From: Zooshikella harenae
GTDB taxonomy: Bacteria > Pseudomonadota > Gammaproteobacteria > Pseudomonadales > Zooshikellaceae
DNA: 64,000 nucleotides
Assembly (NCBI RefSeq): GCF_018837975.1
Contig: NZ_JAGSOY010000002.1
Coordinates: 146,103-210,102 of the forward strand
Direction of reading: 5' to 3'
Part shown: piece after piece, positions 29,072 through 42,437 of the stretch
Layout: every line of letters starts with the position of its first letter
How positions within the stretch are numbered: position 1 is the stretch's first letter
Position numbers and translations under genes: made by a program
Notes under the pieces: generated by a model
What the model saw: the letters and a program-made list of their open reading frames with translations, nothing else
What the model was told of the DNA's origin: nothing
Database searches by the model: none

Positions 29072-30448
29072 ATGGCTAAAGCGTTTAATCTCACAGCAGA
29101 CTGGCTTCTTGCTCAATTAGAAAAAACAGGCGCATCTTCTTTTTGTGTGGGCTTAAGTGGTGGCCTTGATTCTGTGGTGCTATTGCATTTATGCAAATGT
29201 CTCTTTCTAAGGGGGCAGTTGAACAATCTGCGAGCTATTCATATCAATCATGGATTGAGTATGAATGCTGAACAGTGGTCGTCACACTGTGTGTCACTGG
29301 GAGAACAGTGGAGCGTACCAGTTTCTGTTTTTAGTGTTCAAATTGAAGGTGCTGGCCAAGGGCTTGAAGATGCAGCAAGAGCAGCGCGCTATGAAATCTT
29401 TGCTGATGAGCTGCAAGAGACAGAGTGTTTACTCTTAGCTCATCACGCTCAGGATCAGGCAGAAACACTACTTTATCGGTTATTTCGAGGAGCTGGGGTT
29501 GAAGGGCTTACTGCTATGCCTGTCTCAAGAAGTGTTGGTTTAGGTACACTGTTTCGTCCACTGTTACAGGTTAACCGACAGTCAATTGCCCAGTATGCGG
29601 AACAACATGGGCTTGAGTGGGTAGATGATGAGTCCAATGATTTAGTGGATTTTGACCGAAATTACTTACGCCATGAAGTGTTACCAGCAGTATTACAACG
29701 TTGGCCTAAGGCAATTTCATCCTTAACGAAGACGGTTAAACACTGTACAGCGGCAGCAGACATCTTACATGATGTAGCGATGCAAGATATGCAACAAGTT
29801 GTGCAGGAACCTCCATTTATTACAGGTATGAATGGTTTTCCGATTTACCTTCCTGCTTTTTTGCAACTTACAGAGGCCCGTCAGAGTAATGTCATTCGTT
29901 ACTGGTTGCAGGCGTTAAACTGGCCAAAACCTTCAACAATGCACTTAGCGCAAATCATTCAACAACTTAATGCCCGACCTGATGCATCGCCGCAAGTTTG
30001 TTGGGGGGGGGTAATGGTCAGGCGTTACAAAGAGTGGCTTTTTGCATTACCTGCCCAGATGAATGACTTACCTGAAACTGAAGTATTAAATATTACTACA
30101 ACTACTCAACATAACTTATCTGGCAATGGCTTATTAATGTTGTCATCGATCAATAACAATGTGCCTAGAATTCAGGTAGGCTCTGCTTTTCAGTCATTAC
30201 ACATTATTTACCGTGAACAATGGCCTGCGGGAAAAAAGTTTTCAGTTGCCAGAAGAAGTGGTAAAAAAACATTAAAAAGATGGTTGCAAGAATTTAATGT
30301 TGTGCCATGGTTACGAGATCGAGTGCCGTTAGTCGTGAATGAAGATGGGCACTTGATAGCGGCTGCAGGGTTTTGGGTTGTGGCTGAGTTTGCGGCTCAG
30401 GCTAATGAGTCTGGTTGGAAGATTGACTGGCAACCGTGTCTAAGTTGA
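29072..30448 (+). CDS. tilS: tRNA(Ile)-lysidine synthetase
   Basis: TilS converts cytidine 34 of the minor tRNA-Ile to lysidine, changing codon recognition from AUG to AUA. The PP-loop ATPase motif is FCVGLSGGLDSVVLLHL (near residues 21-37), followed by AIHINHGLS and LLLAHHAQDQAETLLYRLFRGAGVEGL. The C-terminal substrate-binding domain includes RSGKKTLKRWLQEFNVVPWLRDRVPLV. Length 458. Between accA and pyrG, as in Pseudomonas. Confidence 0.97.
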   Translation: MAKAFNLTADWLLAQLEKTGASSFCVGLSGGLDSVVLLHLCKCLFLRGQLNNLRAIHINHGLSMNAEQWSSHCVSLGEQWSVPVSVFSVQIEGAGQGLEDAARAARYEIFADELQETECLLLAHHAQDQAETLLYRLFRGAGVEGLTAMPVSRSVGLGTLFRPLLQVNRQSIAQYAEQHGLEWVDDESNDLVDFDRNYLRHEVLPAVLQRWPKAISSLTKTVKHCTAAADILHDVAMQDMQQVVQEPPFITGMNGFPIYLPAFLQLTEARQSNVIRYWLQALNWPKPSTMHLAQIIQQLNARPDASPQVCWGGVMVRRYKEWLFALPAQMNDLPETEVLNITTTTQHNLSGNGLLMLSSINNNVPRIQVGSAFQSLHIIYREQWPAGKKFSVARRSGKKTLKRWLQEFNVVPWLRDRVPLVVNEDGHLIAAAGFWVVAEFAAQANESGWKIDWQPCLS

Positions 30449-30573
30449 TCGGTTTGTACGTATGTTAAGAGAGAGTTGATTGAGCTTGCCAGCAGTTTCT
30501 GGTAGCCTGTAATCCCATCTTGACGTGACCAGTCTCCCTTCCACTCTTTGGTCATAAACCGCAACTTTTCTGA

Positions 30574-33087
<2,514 letters not shown>

Positions 33088-33122
33088 GTTTTTCACCTGT
33101 AAATTCAATCGTTGGAGTTTAA

Positions 33123-34418
<1,296 letters not shown>

Positions 34419-34443
34419 GCAATTGACTCAACATGCGTTATAA

Positions 34444-34473
34444 AAAAAAGGGAAACATTTGTTTCCCTTTTTT
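34444..34473 (+). terminator. Terminator after eno
   Basis: AAAAAAGGGAAAC (34444-34456) pairs perfectly with GTTTCCCTTTTTT (34461-34473) around a 4-nt loop, with a T run. This is a classical intrinsic terminator 26 bases beyond the eno stop. Confidence 0.92.
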
Positions 34474-34603
34474 ATGAGGTGAATATTTTGATCTTTTTCA
34501 GGTAATTGGATTTATTGTAAAAATCTGTGTCTGCGATAACCTTATCAGGAAAAAATCAGGTAAACTGTCTTGCTTCGTTGAGCAAAAGATCAACTACTGA
34601 AAC

Positions 34604-34876
34604 ATGAAGCGGCTTAACTATGTTTTAATTGTGCTATTCATCGTACTGCAATACCAGCTATGGCTGGGGGGTAGCAGTGTTAGCCGATGGTGGCAAACTA
34701 AACAACACATTAGTCAACAACGTTTAGAAAATCAGCGTCTTAAACACCGTAACCGTATTTTGGAAGCGGAAGTTGTTGAGCTTCAAAATGGCTTGGAGAC
34801 CATTGAAGAGCATGCCCGCTTTGAGTTGGGTATGATTAAACGAGGCGAAGTTTTTTATCAAATAACCAGCCCATAA
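34604..34876 (+). CDS. ftsB: Cell division protein FtsB
   Basis: FtsB is the small bitopic divisome protein that forms a complex with FtsL and FtsQ. The 90-residue protein has one N-terminal membrane segment (LNYVLIVLFIVLQYQLWLG) and a periplasmic coiled coil (about residues 30-65) followed by the conserved IEEHARFELGMIKRGEVFYQI tail region. It lies between eno and ispD, the standard location. Confidence 0.95.
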   Translation: MKRLNYVLIVLFIVLQYQLWLGGSSVSRWWQTKQHISQQRLENQRLKHRNRILEAEVVELQNGLETIEEHARFELGMIKRGEVFYQITSP

Positions 34877-34898
34877 ACTCCTTTCACTTTTTATACCT

Positions 34899-35615
34899 AT
34901 GCAAAATAGCACTCAATATTGGGTCATTGTGCCAGCTGCCGGTATTGGCAAGCGAATGGGACAAAAATGTCCTAAGCAATATTTGCAACTTGGACAATAC
35001 ACCATTCTGGAGCATACATTACGACGGTTGCTAACGTTTCCTTATTTTACCAAGATTGTTGTTGCTTTAGCGGCAGGTGACGCTTATGCCAAGCAACTCT
35101 CTATTTTAGATGACCCGAAAATTATCAAGGTTGTTGGTGGAAAAGAGCGAGCAGATTCTGTACTAGCGGGTTTAACGGCATTAAAAGCACAGTCCAGTGT
35201 GAATGACTGGGTGTTAGTGCATGATGTGGTTCGACCTTGTGTTCGCCATAGTGATTTGCAACAGCTTATTTCTATTCTGAGCGATCACCCTGTGGGTGGT
35301 TTGTTGGGAGTGCGAGTGGTCGATACTATCAAACGTACCAGTGAGCAGGGAGTTATCGAACAAACTATAGACCGCCACCTGTTATGGCGAGCATTTACAC
35401 CACAAATGTTTCGTTTTCAGTTGCTGTGCGATAGCTTACAGCAAGCATTGGTAAATAAGGTTAAAGGTATTACTGATGAGGCTTCAGCCATTGAACATGC
35501 TGGTTTTCAACCACTGATGGTGGAAGGTGCAGAAGATAATATTAAGATTACTCGACCTGCTGATTTAGCTCTGGCAGCATTTTACTTACAACAACAGGGG
35601 ATAGCATGCGAATAG
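34899..35615 (+). CDS. ispD: 2-C-methyl-D-erythritol 4-phosphate cytidylyltransferase
   Basis: IspD couples MEP to CTP in the MEP isoprenoid pathway. The CTP-binding N-terminus ([20 protein letters not shown]) is intact. The central motif reads [11 protein letters not shown] where most family members have VHDAARP, a mild substitution that keeps the Asp and Arg. [17 protein letters not shown] closes the domain. Length 238. Its end overlaps ispF by 10 bases. Confidence 0.97.
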   Translation: MQNSTQYWVIVPAAGIGKRMGQKCPKQYLQLGQYTILEHTLRRLLTFPYFTKIVVALAAGDAYAKQLSILDDPKIIKVVGGKERADSVLAGLTALKAQSSVNDWVLVHDVVRPCVRHSDLQQLISILSDHPVGGLLGVRVVDTIKRTSEQGVIEQTIDRHLLWRAFTPQMFRFQLLCDSLQQALVNKVKGITDEASAIEHAGFQPLMVEGAEDNIKITRPADLALAAFYLQQQGIACE

Positions 35616-36079
35616 GTCATGGCTATGATGTACACCGGTTTGGAGATGGAAACGCTATTGTATTAGGGGGAGTGGCTATTCCATACCATCAAGGACTCGT
35701 AGCTCACTCTGATGGTGATGTTTTACTTCATGCGCTATGTGATGCATTACTAGGGGCTGCAGGATTAGGGGATATTGGTCGCCATTTTCCAGATACTGAT
35801 CCAAAGTTTGCTAATGCAAATAGTCGACACTTGTTGACTAATGTAATGTCACAGTTGAAGACAAAGGGTTGGCAAGTAGGTAATGCTGATCTTACTATTA
35901 TTGCGCAAGCACCTAAAATGGCGGCATATATTCCTCAAATGCAAATGAACATTGCTGATGATGTGGGTGTATCACCTGATTACATTAATGTAAAAGCAAC
36001 AACCACTGAACAACTAGGTTTTACTGGGCGTAAAGAAGGTATTGCGGCACACGCTGTTGTATTGTTGAAATCCATATGA
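35606..36079 (+). CDS. ispF: 2-C-methyl-D-erythritol 2,4-cyclodiphosphate synthase
   Basis: IspF makes the cyclic diphosphate of the MEP pathway. The zinc and substrate residues are visible in [13 protein letters not shown] (Asp, His) and [20 protein letters not shown], followed by [12 protein letters not shown]. The C-terminal [20 protein letters not shown] is the family signature. Length 157. It overlaps ispD upstream (10 bases) and truD downstream (ATGA), so the three are one translational unit. Confidence 0.98.
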   Translation: MRIGHGYDVHRFGDGNAIVLGGVAIPYHQGLVAHSDGDVLLHALCDALLGAAGLGDIGRHFPDTDPKFANANSRHLLTNVMSQLKTKGWQVGNADLTIIAQAPKMAAYIPQMQMNIADDVGVSPDYINVKATTTEQLGFTGRKEGIAAHAVVLLKSI

Positions 36080-37131
36080 CTGAGACACAAATTATCCTTA
36101 AGCCTCTACCATTTGCCTATGGTGGGCCACTTTGTACGGTTCGTTTTAAAGCTTCTCCAGAAGACTTTATTGTCAATGAAGTGTTGGGCTTTGAACCTTC
36201 GGGTCAGGGTGAGCACTTTTGTTTGCTGGTGAAAAAAACGGGACAAAATACGGCTTGGGTTGCAGATCAGCTGGCGAGTTTTGTAGGAATTAATAAACGA
36301 CAGGTTAGTTATTGTGGTCTTAAAGACCGTCATGCAGTTACCCGTCAGTGGTTTTCTTTACCCTTTCCAATCAAAAAGGATGTGGATTGGCACTTATTTA
36401 AGGTGCCTGGGGTTGAGATTGAGCGTGTTGTACGACACCACCGAAAACTAAAACGGGGAACTCATCTTGGTAATGAGTTCCGCATTCGCTTGTACAGTGA
36501 ATTTCCCGAAAAGCAAATAGTTGAACAAAAGTTGGGTATCATTCAGGCGCGAGGAGTGCCTAACTATTTTGGTGAGCAACGGTTTGGTATCGCAGGTGAT
36601 AATATTCGAGCAGCAGAAGAAAGCTTTGCAAGGCAATCATTATCACGCATGTCACCTAACAAGCGGAGCATAATACTTTCAACCGCGAGATCTGTTTTGT
36701 TTAATAATGTTTTAGCTAGCAGAGTTGTAGACCATAGCTGGAATCAATACTTGCCAGGCGATGTACTACAGTTTAATGACGGTAATACCATTATTAAGGC
36801 TGATGCGATTGATGAAGCGATTCTCCAACGTTTTGAAGCGGACGAGCTGTTTGTTACAGGTCCGCTTTGGGGGGAAGGGGCGCTTTTAACTGCTCACGAA
36901 GTAGCAACGCTGGAGAATACTATTGCTGAATCTGTGTCTTTATTTGCAGAAGGCTTAGTCCATGCAGGATTGAAGCAGCAACGGCGTAGTTTGGCTCTGG
37001 TACCTAAGCAGTTAATTTGGCAGTGGTTGAGTGAGAGCTGTTTAGAAGTTAGCTTTTTCTTAGCGAAAGGATTATATGCAACCACAGTCATTCGTGAATT
37101 GGTGGAGTGGGGGGACTCTCAAACAGCATGA
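36076..37131 (+). CDS. truD: tRNA pseudouridine(13) synthase
   Basis: TruD forms pseudouridine at position 13 of tRNA-Glu. The catalytic Asp lies in [18 protein letters not shown]; the family motifs [15 protein letters not shown] and [14 protein letters not shown] are present. Length 351. It overlaps ispF by ATGA at its start and surE by ATGA at its end (37128-37131). Confidence 0.97.
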   Translation: MTETQIILKPLPFAYGGPLCTVRFKASPEDFIVNEVLGFEPSGQGEHFCLLVKKTGQNTAWVADQLASFVGINKRQVSYCGLKDRHAVTRQWFSLPFPIKKDVDWHLFKVPGVEIERVVRHHRKLKRGTHLGNEFRIRLYSEFPEKQIVEQKLGIIQARGVPNYFGEQRFGIAGDNIRAAEESFARQSLSRMSPNKRSIILSTARSVLFNNVLASRVVDHSWNQYLPGDVLQFNDGNTIIKADAIDEAILQRFEADELFVTGPLWGEGALLTAHEVATLENTIAESVSLFAEGLVHAGLKQQRRSLALVPKQLIWQWLSESCLEVSFFLAKGLYATTVIRELVEWGDSQTA

Positions 37132-37877
37132 AGTTTTTATTAGCTAATGATGATGGGGTTTTTGCACCTGGTTTGATGGCTCTTTATGAGGCTGTATCAC
37201 AGATTGGCCATTGTGATGTGGTGGCACCCGATCAGGATCGTAGTGGGGCAAGTAGTGCGCTGACATTAGATAAGCCGTTACGCCCAACTCGCTTAGTAAA
37301 TGGTTTTATTAGCTTGAATGGAACGCCTACTGATTGTGTTCACTTGGGGATTAACGGCCTATTATCCCAAGAGCCTGATATGGTGGTTAGTGGTATTAAC
37401 TTGGGGGCTAATCTCGGTGATGATGTGTTGTACTCAGGTACTGTGGCTGCTGCTTTAGAGGGGCGATTTTTAGCAACACCTGCTATTGCTGTCTCATTAT
37501 GTAGTCGCTCTGCCTCTAATTTAAAAACGGCTGCTCATGTTGTACAACAATTAGTGGCTAATATTGAAGCGTTGGTACTACCTCCTCGTAGTATTCTTAA
37601 TGTCAATGTACCTGATTGTCCCTGGTCTGATATTAAAGGTATACAGTTAACGAGACTTGGTCATAGAGCGAGAGCAGCAAAACCGGTTAAACAAATTGAC
37701 CCAAGAGGTAAAGAGGGATACTGGATTTCAGTAGTAGGAAAGGGGGAAGACGCTGGAGAAGGAACGGATTTCCACGCAGTTAAAGCTGGTTATGTCTCTG
37801 TGACCCCATTACAAATTGATAAAACACATTACCAAGTATTCTCACATGTAGGGAGTTGGTTGGAGGAAATTTTGTGA
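37128..37877 (+). CDS. surE: 5'/3'-nucleotidase SurE
   Basis: SurE is a stationary-phase survival nucleotidase and exopolyphosphatase. I start at ATG 37128, which gives the typical N-terminus [20 protein letters not shown] with the metal-binding Asp-Asp; the longer frame from 37107 adds residues foreign to the family. The motifs [11 protein letters not shown] and [20 protein letters not shown] follow. 249 residues. The start overlaps truD and the end overlaps pcm by GTGA. Confidence 0.97.
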   Translation: MKFLLANDDGVFAPGLMALYEAVSQIGHCDVVAPDQDRSGASSALTLDKPLRPTRLVNGFISLNGTPTDCVHLGINGLLSQEPDMVVSGINLGANLGDDVLYSGTVAAALEGRFLATPAIAVSLCSRSASNLKTAAHVVQQLVANIEALVLPPRSILNVNVPDCPWSDIKGIQLTRLGHRARAAKPVKQIDPRGKEGYWISVVGKGEDAGEGTDFHAVKAGYVSVTPLQIDKTHYQVFSHVGSWLEEIL

Positions 37878-38536
37878 AAAAGTTGGATGTTGCCGGGATT
37901 GGCATGACTTCCCAACGTACTCGAGAACGTCTTATTCGGCGTTTACAGCAAGAGGGAATTAAGGATGAGCGTGTGTTGGAGGTTATGCGTGATGTTCCTC
38001 GACACTTGTTTGTTGATGAAGCGCTTTCGCATCGTGCTTATGAAGATACTGCTTTACCCATTGGTTTTAGCCAAACCCTTTCGCAGCCTTATATCGTTGC
38101 CAGAATGACAGAGGCTTTGCGTCAATCCGGACCATTAGGAAAGGTGTTGGAGATTGGCACGGGTTCTGGTTACCAGACCATAATTTTATCGCAACTTTGT
38201 TCCCAAGTTTTTTCTGTTGAAAGAATAAAATCATTGCAGAGAAAAGCAGAGCAGAAGCTTCGACAACTAAGAGTTAGGAATGTCCGTTTTCGCTATGGGG
38301 ATGGGTTTGAAGGGTGGCCAGGTTATGCGCCTTATGATGGCATTATTGTTACAGCCGCGCCAGAAGGCGTGCCAGAAAAACTAATAGACCAGCTCGCAGA
38401 AGGCGGGCGTATGGTAATACCGATTGGGCAGAGTTATGAGCAGCAGTTAGTGTTGTTGACTAAGACTTCTACGGGGATTACCCAGCGTATGCTTGCACCT
38501 GTTAGGTTTGTCCCATTATTACCTGGTGCTGTGTGA
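37874..38536 (+). CDS. pcm: Protein-L-isoaspartate O-methyltransferase
   Basis: Pcm methylates isoaspartyl residues to start repair of aged proteins. I take the GTG at 37874, which has GGAGG 7 bases upstream and overlaps the surE stop (GTGA). The SAM-binding motif [17 protein letters not shown] and the [21 protein letters not shown] substrate loop are present, with [13 protein letters not shown]. 220 residues. The surE-pcm-nlpD-rpoS order is conserved in gammaproteobacteria; here a DUF368 gene is inserted before nlpD. Confidence 0.96.
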   Translation: MKKLDVAGIGMTSQRTRERLIRRLQQEGIKDERVLEVMRDVPRHLFVDEALSHRAYEDTALPIGFSQTLSQPYIVARMTEALRQSGPLGKVLEIGTGSGYQTIILSQLCSQVFSVERIKSLQRKAEQKLRQLRVRNVRFRYGDGFEGWPGYAPYDGIIVTAAPEGVPEKLIDQLAEGGRMVIPIGQSYEQQLVLLTKTSTGITQRMLAPVRFVPLLPGAV

Positions 38537-38665
38537 TTAGTTGCCAGGGCTGTATGATTATACCCCTCTAAAAAAATGCGCTGTGGGTATAACTAACTGA
38601 GTCAATAGGGCTAGCCTTTTTTTAAACAAGAGAGAAACAGTTATTTTATTAAAGGTTCTTTTATC

Positions 38666-39580
38666 ATGCTGTTGTTATTTTTAAAAGGTATGGCCATGGG
38701 GGCGGCCGATATTGTGCCAGGTGTTTCAGGAGGAACGATAGCATTTATCACAGGAATTTATGATCAGCTTATTGAATCGGTTCGCCGTGTAAATCATCAA
38801 GCACTTCGCCATTTATTTAACGACGGCTGGAAGGCTGCTTGGGAATATATTAATGGCCCATTTATTGTTACTTTGTTTCTGGGTATTTTGGTAAGTATTT
38901 TCTCGCTTTCTCAAGTTATTAGTTATTTATTGTTAAATTATCCTGTACATCTCTGGTCGTTCTTTTTTGGGCTTATCATTGTCTCAGCATTTTTTATTAT
39001 TCGGCAAATTGAACGTTGGAAATTTTCCAGTTTTATGAGTGCTATTTGCGGAACTGTGTTTGCGTTTTGGATTACCGTTGCTACGCCAATTACCATGTCT
39101 GCTGACTATTTTCATTTGTTTTTAGGGGGAGCTATTGCCGTATGCGCAATGATATTACCCGGTGTGTCTGGGAGTTTTATTTTACTGTTGCTGGGTTTAT
39201 ATGCCCCTGTTATTGATGCAATAAAGTCATTTAATATGCTTACCATAGCGACAATTGGTTTAGGTTGTGTGACAGGGTTATTATTGTTTTCTAATATTTT
39301 GGCATGGTTATTAAAAAATGTAAGGGATATAACATTTGCTTTTTTAACTGGGTTAATGATGGGATCCCTTAATAAAGTTTGGCCATGGAAAGTCACTGAA
39401 AGCGTGCGCTTAAATAGTGAAGGTCATGAGGTACCTTTTTTACAAAAAAATGTTTCACCTTTTGATTATGAAATGATTACTGGTGAGTCAAGCTCACTTG
39501 TATTAGCAATAATTTTAATGATTACAGCCATTATTTTGGTTATAAGTTTAGATTGTTTAAGAAGACCAATTCATGACTAG
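38666..39580 (+). CDS. DUF368 membrane protein (PopT-type undecaprenyl-phosphate translocase candidate)
   Basis: This 304-residue polytopic membrane protein opens with the DUF368 signature FLKGMAMGAADIVPGVSGGTIAFITGIYD and repeats a related motif in the middle (CAMILPGVSGSFILLLLGLY), which shows the internal pseudo-symmetry of the family. Members of DUF368 have been shown to flip undecaprenyl phosphate back across the membrane for reuse (PopT). Assigning that function here rests on family membership only. It separates pcm from nlpD. Several Gly-rich membrane segments are evident; AAAGG precedes the ATG. Confidence 0.85.
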   Translation: MLLLFLKGMAMGAADIVPGVSGGTIAFITGIYDQLIESVRRVNHQALRHLFNDGWKAAWEYINGPFIVTLFLGILVSIFSLSQVISYLLLNYPVHLWSFFFGLIIVSAFFIIRQIERWKFSSFMSAICGTVFAFWITVATPITMSADYFHLFLGGAIAVCAMILPGVSGSFILLLLGLYAPVIDAIKSFNMLTIATIGLGCVTGLLLFSNILAWLLKNVRDITFAFLTGLMMGSLNKVWPWKVTESVRLNSEGHEVPFLQKNVSPFDYEMITGESSSLVLAIILMITAIILVISLDCLRRPIHD

Positions 39581-39766
39581 ACTGGGATGGCCGGTGTTAG
39601 TTTTAGCAAGATAAAGAATGGAATATTTGTTCTATTTTTTGTTGACGAAGTTCAAAAAAATGAGTTTTTTAGATTTTTTTATCGTAGGGTTAATTTTGTT
39701 TATTTTGTTATGGAATAATAATTACTGTAACATTTTCGTTTTACCGAGCCATCTCAGGTGAAAATA

Positions 39767-40558
39767 GTGACGTTATACAGTCAAAAATTTGCCGTTTTTT
39801 GTTATCACATTTTTTTTGTGATTTGCTTCGCTTTATTGCAGGGGTGTATTTCAGGTGGTTCCTATGCACCTGTTACAGACCGTAATCAAAGGCCAAAAAT
39901 AACCTCAGGATTCCATACGGTGAAACCTGGAGAAACACTTTATTCTATTGCAGCTCATTATGGTTGGGACTATAGAGCGTTAGCAAGTGCCAACAATATT
40001 CAACCACCCTATACCATTTACCCTCAACAGCGTATTGTTTTTGAGCAATCAAAAATAAAATCTGTTGTAAAGAAAAAAGAACCTAAAGCTATAAAACAAA
40101 CGACTGTTGCAAACAAATCAAAGACTACAAATGTCAAAAAAACACCTCGAAAAGTAAAAACCAAAAAAGTGTCATCAGTTGCTAATCTTAGATGGCAGTG
40201 GCCTGTGAGTGGAAAAGTTGTTTCACAATTTGCTACAAAAGGTAAGGTTAACAAGGGTATTGATATTGAGGCAAAATTAGGTCAGCCTGTTAGCTCAGCG
40301 GCCGAAGGAAAAGTAATTTATGCGGGAAGTAGTCCGCTGGGGTATGGAAAATTAATAATAATTGAACATAACAGTAAATATTTAAGCACCTACGGACATA
40401 TAAAATCATTAGCAGTCAAGGAAGGCGACCGGGTGAAAATGGGACAAAAAATCGCAGAACTGGGTAGTAATGGTAGTGCTAAAGCGGTTCTTCATTTTGA
40501 GATTCGCCATAAAAATAAAGGCAAACCTGTAAACCCACTGAAGTATTTGCCGAAATAA
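39767..40558 (+). CDS. nlpD: Lipoprotein NlpD (LysM plus degenerate M23 domain), amidase activator
   Basis: NlpD activates the septal amidase AmiC from the outer membrane. A lipoprotein signal ends at the lipobox ALLQGC (Cys 27). A LysM domain follows (FHTVKPGETLYSIAAHYGWDYRALASANNI), then a basic linker and a C-terminal M23-fold domain. The M23 domain has NKGIDI in place of the zinc-binding His motif, as NlpD proteins do, so it is not a peptidase. I prefer GTG 39767 (AGG 8 bases upstream); GTG 39758 is an alternative. It sits just upstream of rpoS, where nlpD usually carries the main rpoS promoter. Confidence 0.93.
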   Translation: MTLYSQKFAVFCYHIFFVICFALLQGCISGGSYAPVTDRNQRPKITSGFHTVKPGETLYSIAAHYGWDYRALASANNIQPPYTIYPQQRIVFEQSKIKSVVKKKEPKAIKQTTVANKSKTTNVKKTPRKVKTKKVSSVANLRWQWPVSGKVVSQFATKGKVNKGIDIEAKLGQPVSSAAEGKVIYAGSSPLGYGKLIIIEHNSKYLSTYGHIKSLAVKEGDRVKMGQKIAELGSNGSAKAVLHFEIRHKNKGKPVNPLKYLPK

Positions 40559-40645
40559 TAACTACTTAACCCATGTACTGCGAATTAATCAGTGTGTCAT
40601 GGATAGACAACAATAATTATATCAACCTAACCAGACGCAGGATTT

Positions 40646-41671
40646 ATGACTATGGCGCTAAAAAGGGAAAACACTGAATTTTCCGATTATGAGCATGATT
40701 TGATTCAAGTTCCTGATGAGTTTGACGAATCTGATGATAACGAGTCACTTGAGGCCGGTGATAATAAACCCAGTTCCAGTCGTAACCGGTCAGCTTCGGC
40801 GGCTAATAAAAAGAACGAAGATGAGGAGGGGTTTTATAAAAGCCTGGACGCAACACAACTTTATTTAAATGAAATAGGTTATTCTCCATTACTCACTCCA
40901 GAAGAAGAAGTACATTATGCTCGACTAGCACTTAAAGGTGATGAGGCCGGTCGGCGGAGAATGATTGAAAGTAATTTACGTTTGGTTGTTAAAATTTCTC
41001 GACGTTATGTTAATCGGGGATTAACGCTACTAGACCTTATTGAAGAAGGTAATTTAGGGCTTATACGTGCAGTTGAAAAATTTGACCCTGAACGAGGCTT
41101 TCGTTTTTCGACTTACGCTACATGGTGGATTCGGCAAACGATTGAACGGGCGATTATGAATCAAACCCGAACGATACGGTTACCGATTCATGTGGTAAAA
41201 GAATTGAATGTTTATTTGCGTGCAGCACGAGAATTAACGCAAAAGCTCGACCATGAACCATCACCCGAAGAAATTGCTGATTTACTAGACAAGCCTGTTG
41301 ATGATGTTAAACGAATGTTAGGTTTAAATGAGCGTGTGTCTTCTGTTGATACTCCTTTAGGGCCTGACTCTGATAAATCAATACTAGATACAATTTCTGA
41401 TGAAAATGATGCTGATCCAGCACAAGTATTACAGGAGACAGATTTAAACAGTAGTATTGATAAATGGCTAGGTGAATTATCAGAAAAGCAAAGAGAAGTC
41501 ATTGCGCGTCGATTTGGTCTAAGGGGCTATGAAACTAGCACACTGGAAGAGGTGGGGCGTGAAATTGGATTGACTCGTGAACGTGTGCGTCAAATACAAG
41601 TTGAAGCGTTAAAACGTTTAAGAGTTATTTTGGAAAAGCAGGGTTTATCAAGTGACGCATTATTTAGTTAA
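40646..41671 (+). CDS. rpoS: RNA polymerase sigma factor RpoS
   Basis: RpoS is the stationary-phase and general-stress sigma factor. After an acidic N-terminus, [21 protein letters not shown] marks region 1.2; [38 protein letters not shown] region 2 (split here for brevity: it includes [19 protein letters not shown]); and [19 protein letters not shown] region 4.2. Length 341. It ends in a very strong bidirectional terminator shared with the convergent fdxA. Confidence 0.98.
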   Translation: MTMALKRENTEFSDYEHDLIQVPDEFDESDDNESLEAGDNKPSSSRNRSASAANKKNEDEEGFYKSLDATQLYLNEIGYSPLLTPEEEVHYARLALKGDEAGRRRMIESNLRLVVKISRRYVNRGLTLLDLIEEGNLGLIRAVEKFDPERGFRFSTYATWWIRQTIERAIMNQTRTIRLPIHVVKELNVYLRAARELTQKLDHEPSPEEIADLLDKPVDDVKRMLGLNERVSSVDTPLGPDSDKSILDTISDENDADPAQVLQETDLNSSIDKWLGELSEKQREVIARRFGLRGYETSTLEEVGREIGLTRERVRQIQVEALKRLRVILEKQGLSSDALFS

Positions 41672-41690
41672 CGATTGCCCTTATTATTTT

Positions 41691-41730
41691 CCAATAAAAA
41701 ACCGAGTAATACTACTCGGTTTTTTATTGG
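41691..41730. terminator. Bidirectional terminator between rpoS and fdxA
   Basis: An 18-bp perfect stem, CCAATAAAAAACCGAGTA (41691-41708) with TACTCGGTTTTTTATTGG (41713-41730), loop ATAC. The A and T tracts on both sides make it functional for either strand; it lies 19 bases beyond rpoS and about 100 bases beyond the convergent fdxA stop. Confidence 0.92.
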
Positions 41731-41828
41731 AGCGTAAAATATGAAAAATTATTTAATAAATATACATATAAAATAAATAATTAAAAATATAACACTCTTG
41801 ATATACTCATAGTGATGGGTATAAATAT

Positions 41829-42152
41829 TTAACGCTCTAAATAAGAAAGTTTTCCTTCAACACCATTCCAGTCATCTGCATCAGAAGGCGCATCTTTTTT
41901 CTCTGTTATGTTATCCCATACTTCGGCTAACTCTGCATTCAGCTCTTTAAAGTGCTCCTGATCTTCTGGTAGCTCGTCTTCAGCAAAGATAGCATTTGCT
42001 GGACATTCAGGCTCACATAGTGCGCAATCAATGCACTCATCTGGATGAATGACTAAAAAGTTAGGTCCTTCATAGAAACAGTCAACTGGACAGACTTCAA
42101 CGCAATCCGTGTATTTGCACTTGATGCAGTTTTCGCCAACTACAAATGCCAT
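41829..42152 (-). CDS. fdxA: 7Fe-8S ferredoxin FdxA
   Basis: FdxA is a small electron carrier of the 3Fe-4S/4Fe-4S type. The 107-residue protein has [18 protein letters not shown] (residues ~9-26) for one cluster and [16 protein letters not shown] for the other, followed by a long C-terminal tail typical of Azotobacter-type ferredoxin I. The gene lies between rpoS and mutS on the minus strand, exactly as in Pseudomonas. Confidence 0.97.
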   Translation of the reverse strand: MAFVVGENCIKCKYTDCVEVCPVDCFYEGPNFLVIHPDECIDCALCEPECPANAIFAEDELPEDQEHFKELNAELAEVWDNITEKKDAPSDADDWNGVEGKLSYLER

Positions 42153-42390
42153 GGGTGTTTTACTCCATCAATAATCAGGCTAACCAACAGAAAGTTAGTT
42201 TATCAGTTATTAAAAAGACATTATAGATAATCGTTGCTTATAAGCAGCTTTTTCTAGATGAATTTACACTAAATTTATAGCCAAATGAATTAAGTATGCT
42301 TAGAAGCGAATCAAACTATACTTATAATGTTGTACCTTGTGTATGGCTTGCACAACAAAGCCGCTAACCAAAGGTAATACGTCAGAGTAC

Positions 42391-42420
42391 GCATTATACC
42401 CTGCATTCAGAGTATAATAC
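42391..42420 (-). terminator. Imperfect hairpin after mutS
   Basis: GCATTATACCCTG (42391-42403) pairs with CAGAGTATAATAC (42408-42420), 11 of 13 positions Watson-Crick, loop CATT. It begins 17 bases beyond the mutS stop codon on the minus strand. No T run follows, so its role as terminator is uncertain; the CAGAGTA half occurs again at 42373-42379. Confidence 0.45.
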
Positions 42421-42437
42421 GTGGCTATTTGCTGTAA

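Noticed and set aside
39767..40558. NlpD as an active M23 endopeptidase
   Set aside because: The zinc-binding His motif is replaced by NKGIDI, as in other NlpD activators; only the C-terminal LHFEIR remains.
41672..41828. Possible RsmZ-type small RNA between rpoS and fdxA, where Pseudomonas has one
   Set aside because: The gap holds only the shared terminator and AT-rich DNA; there are no repeated GGA-containing hairpins.
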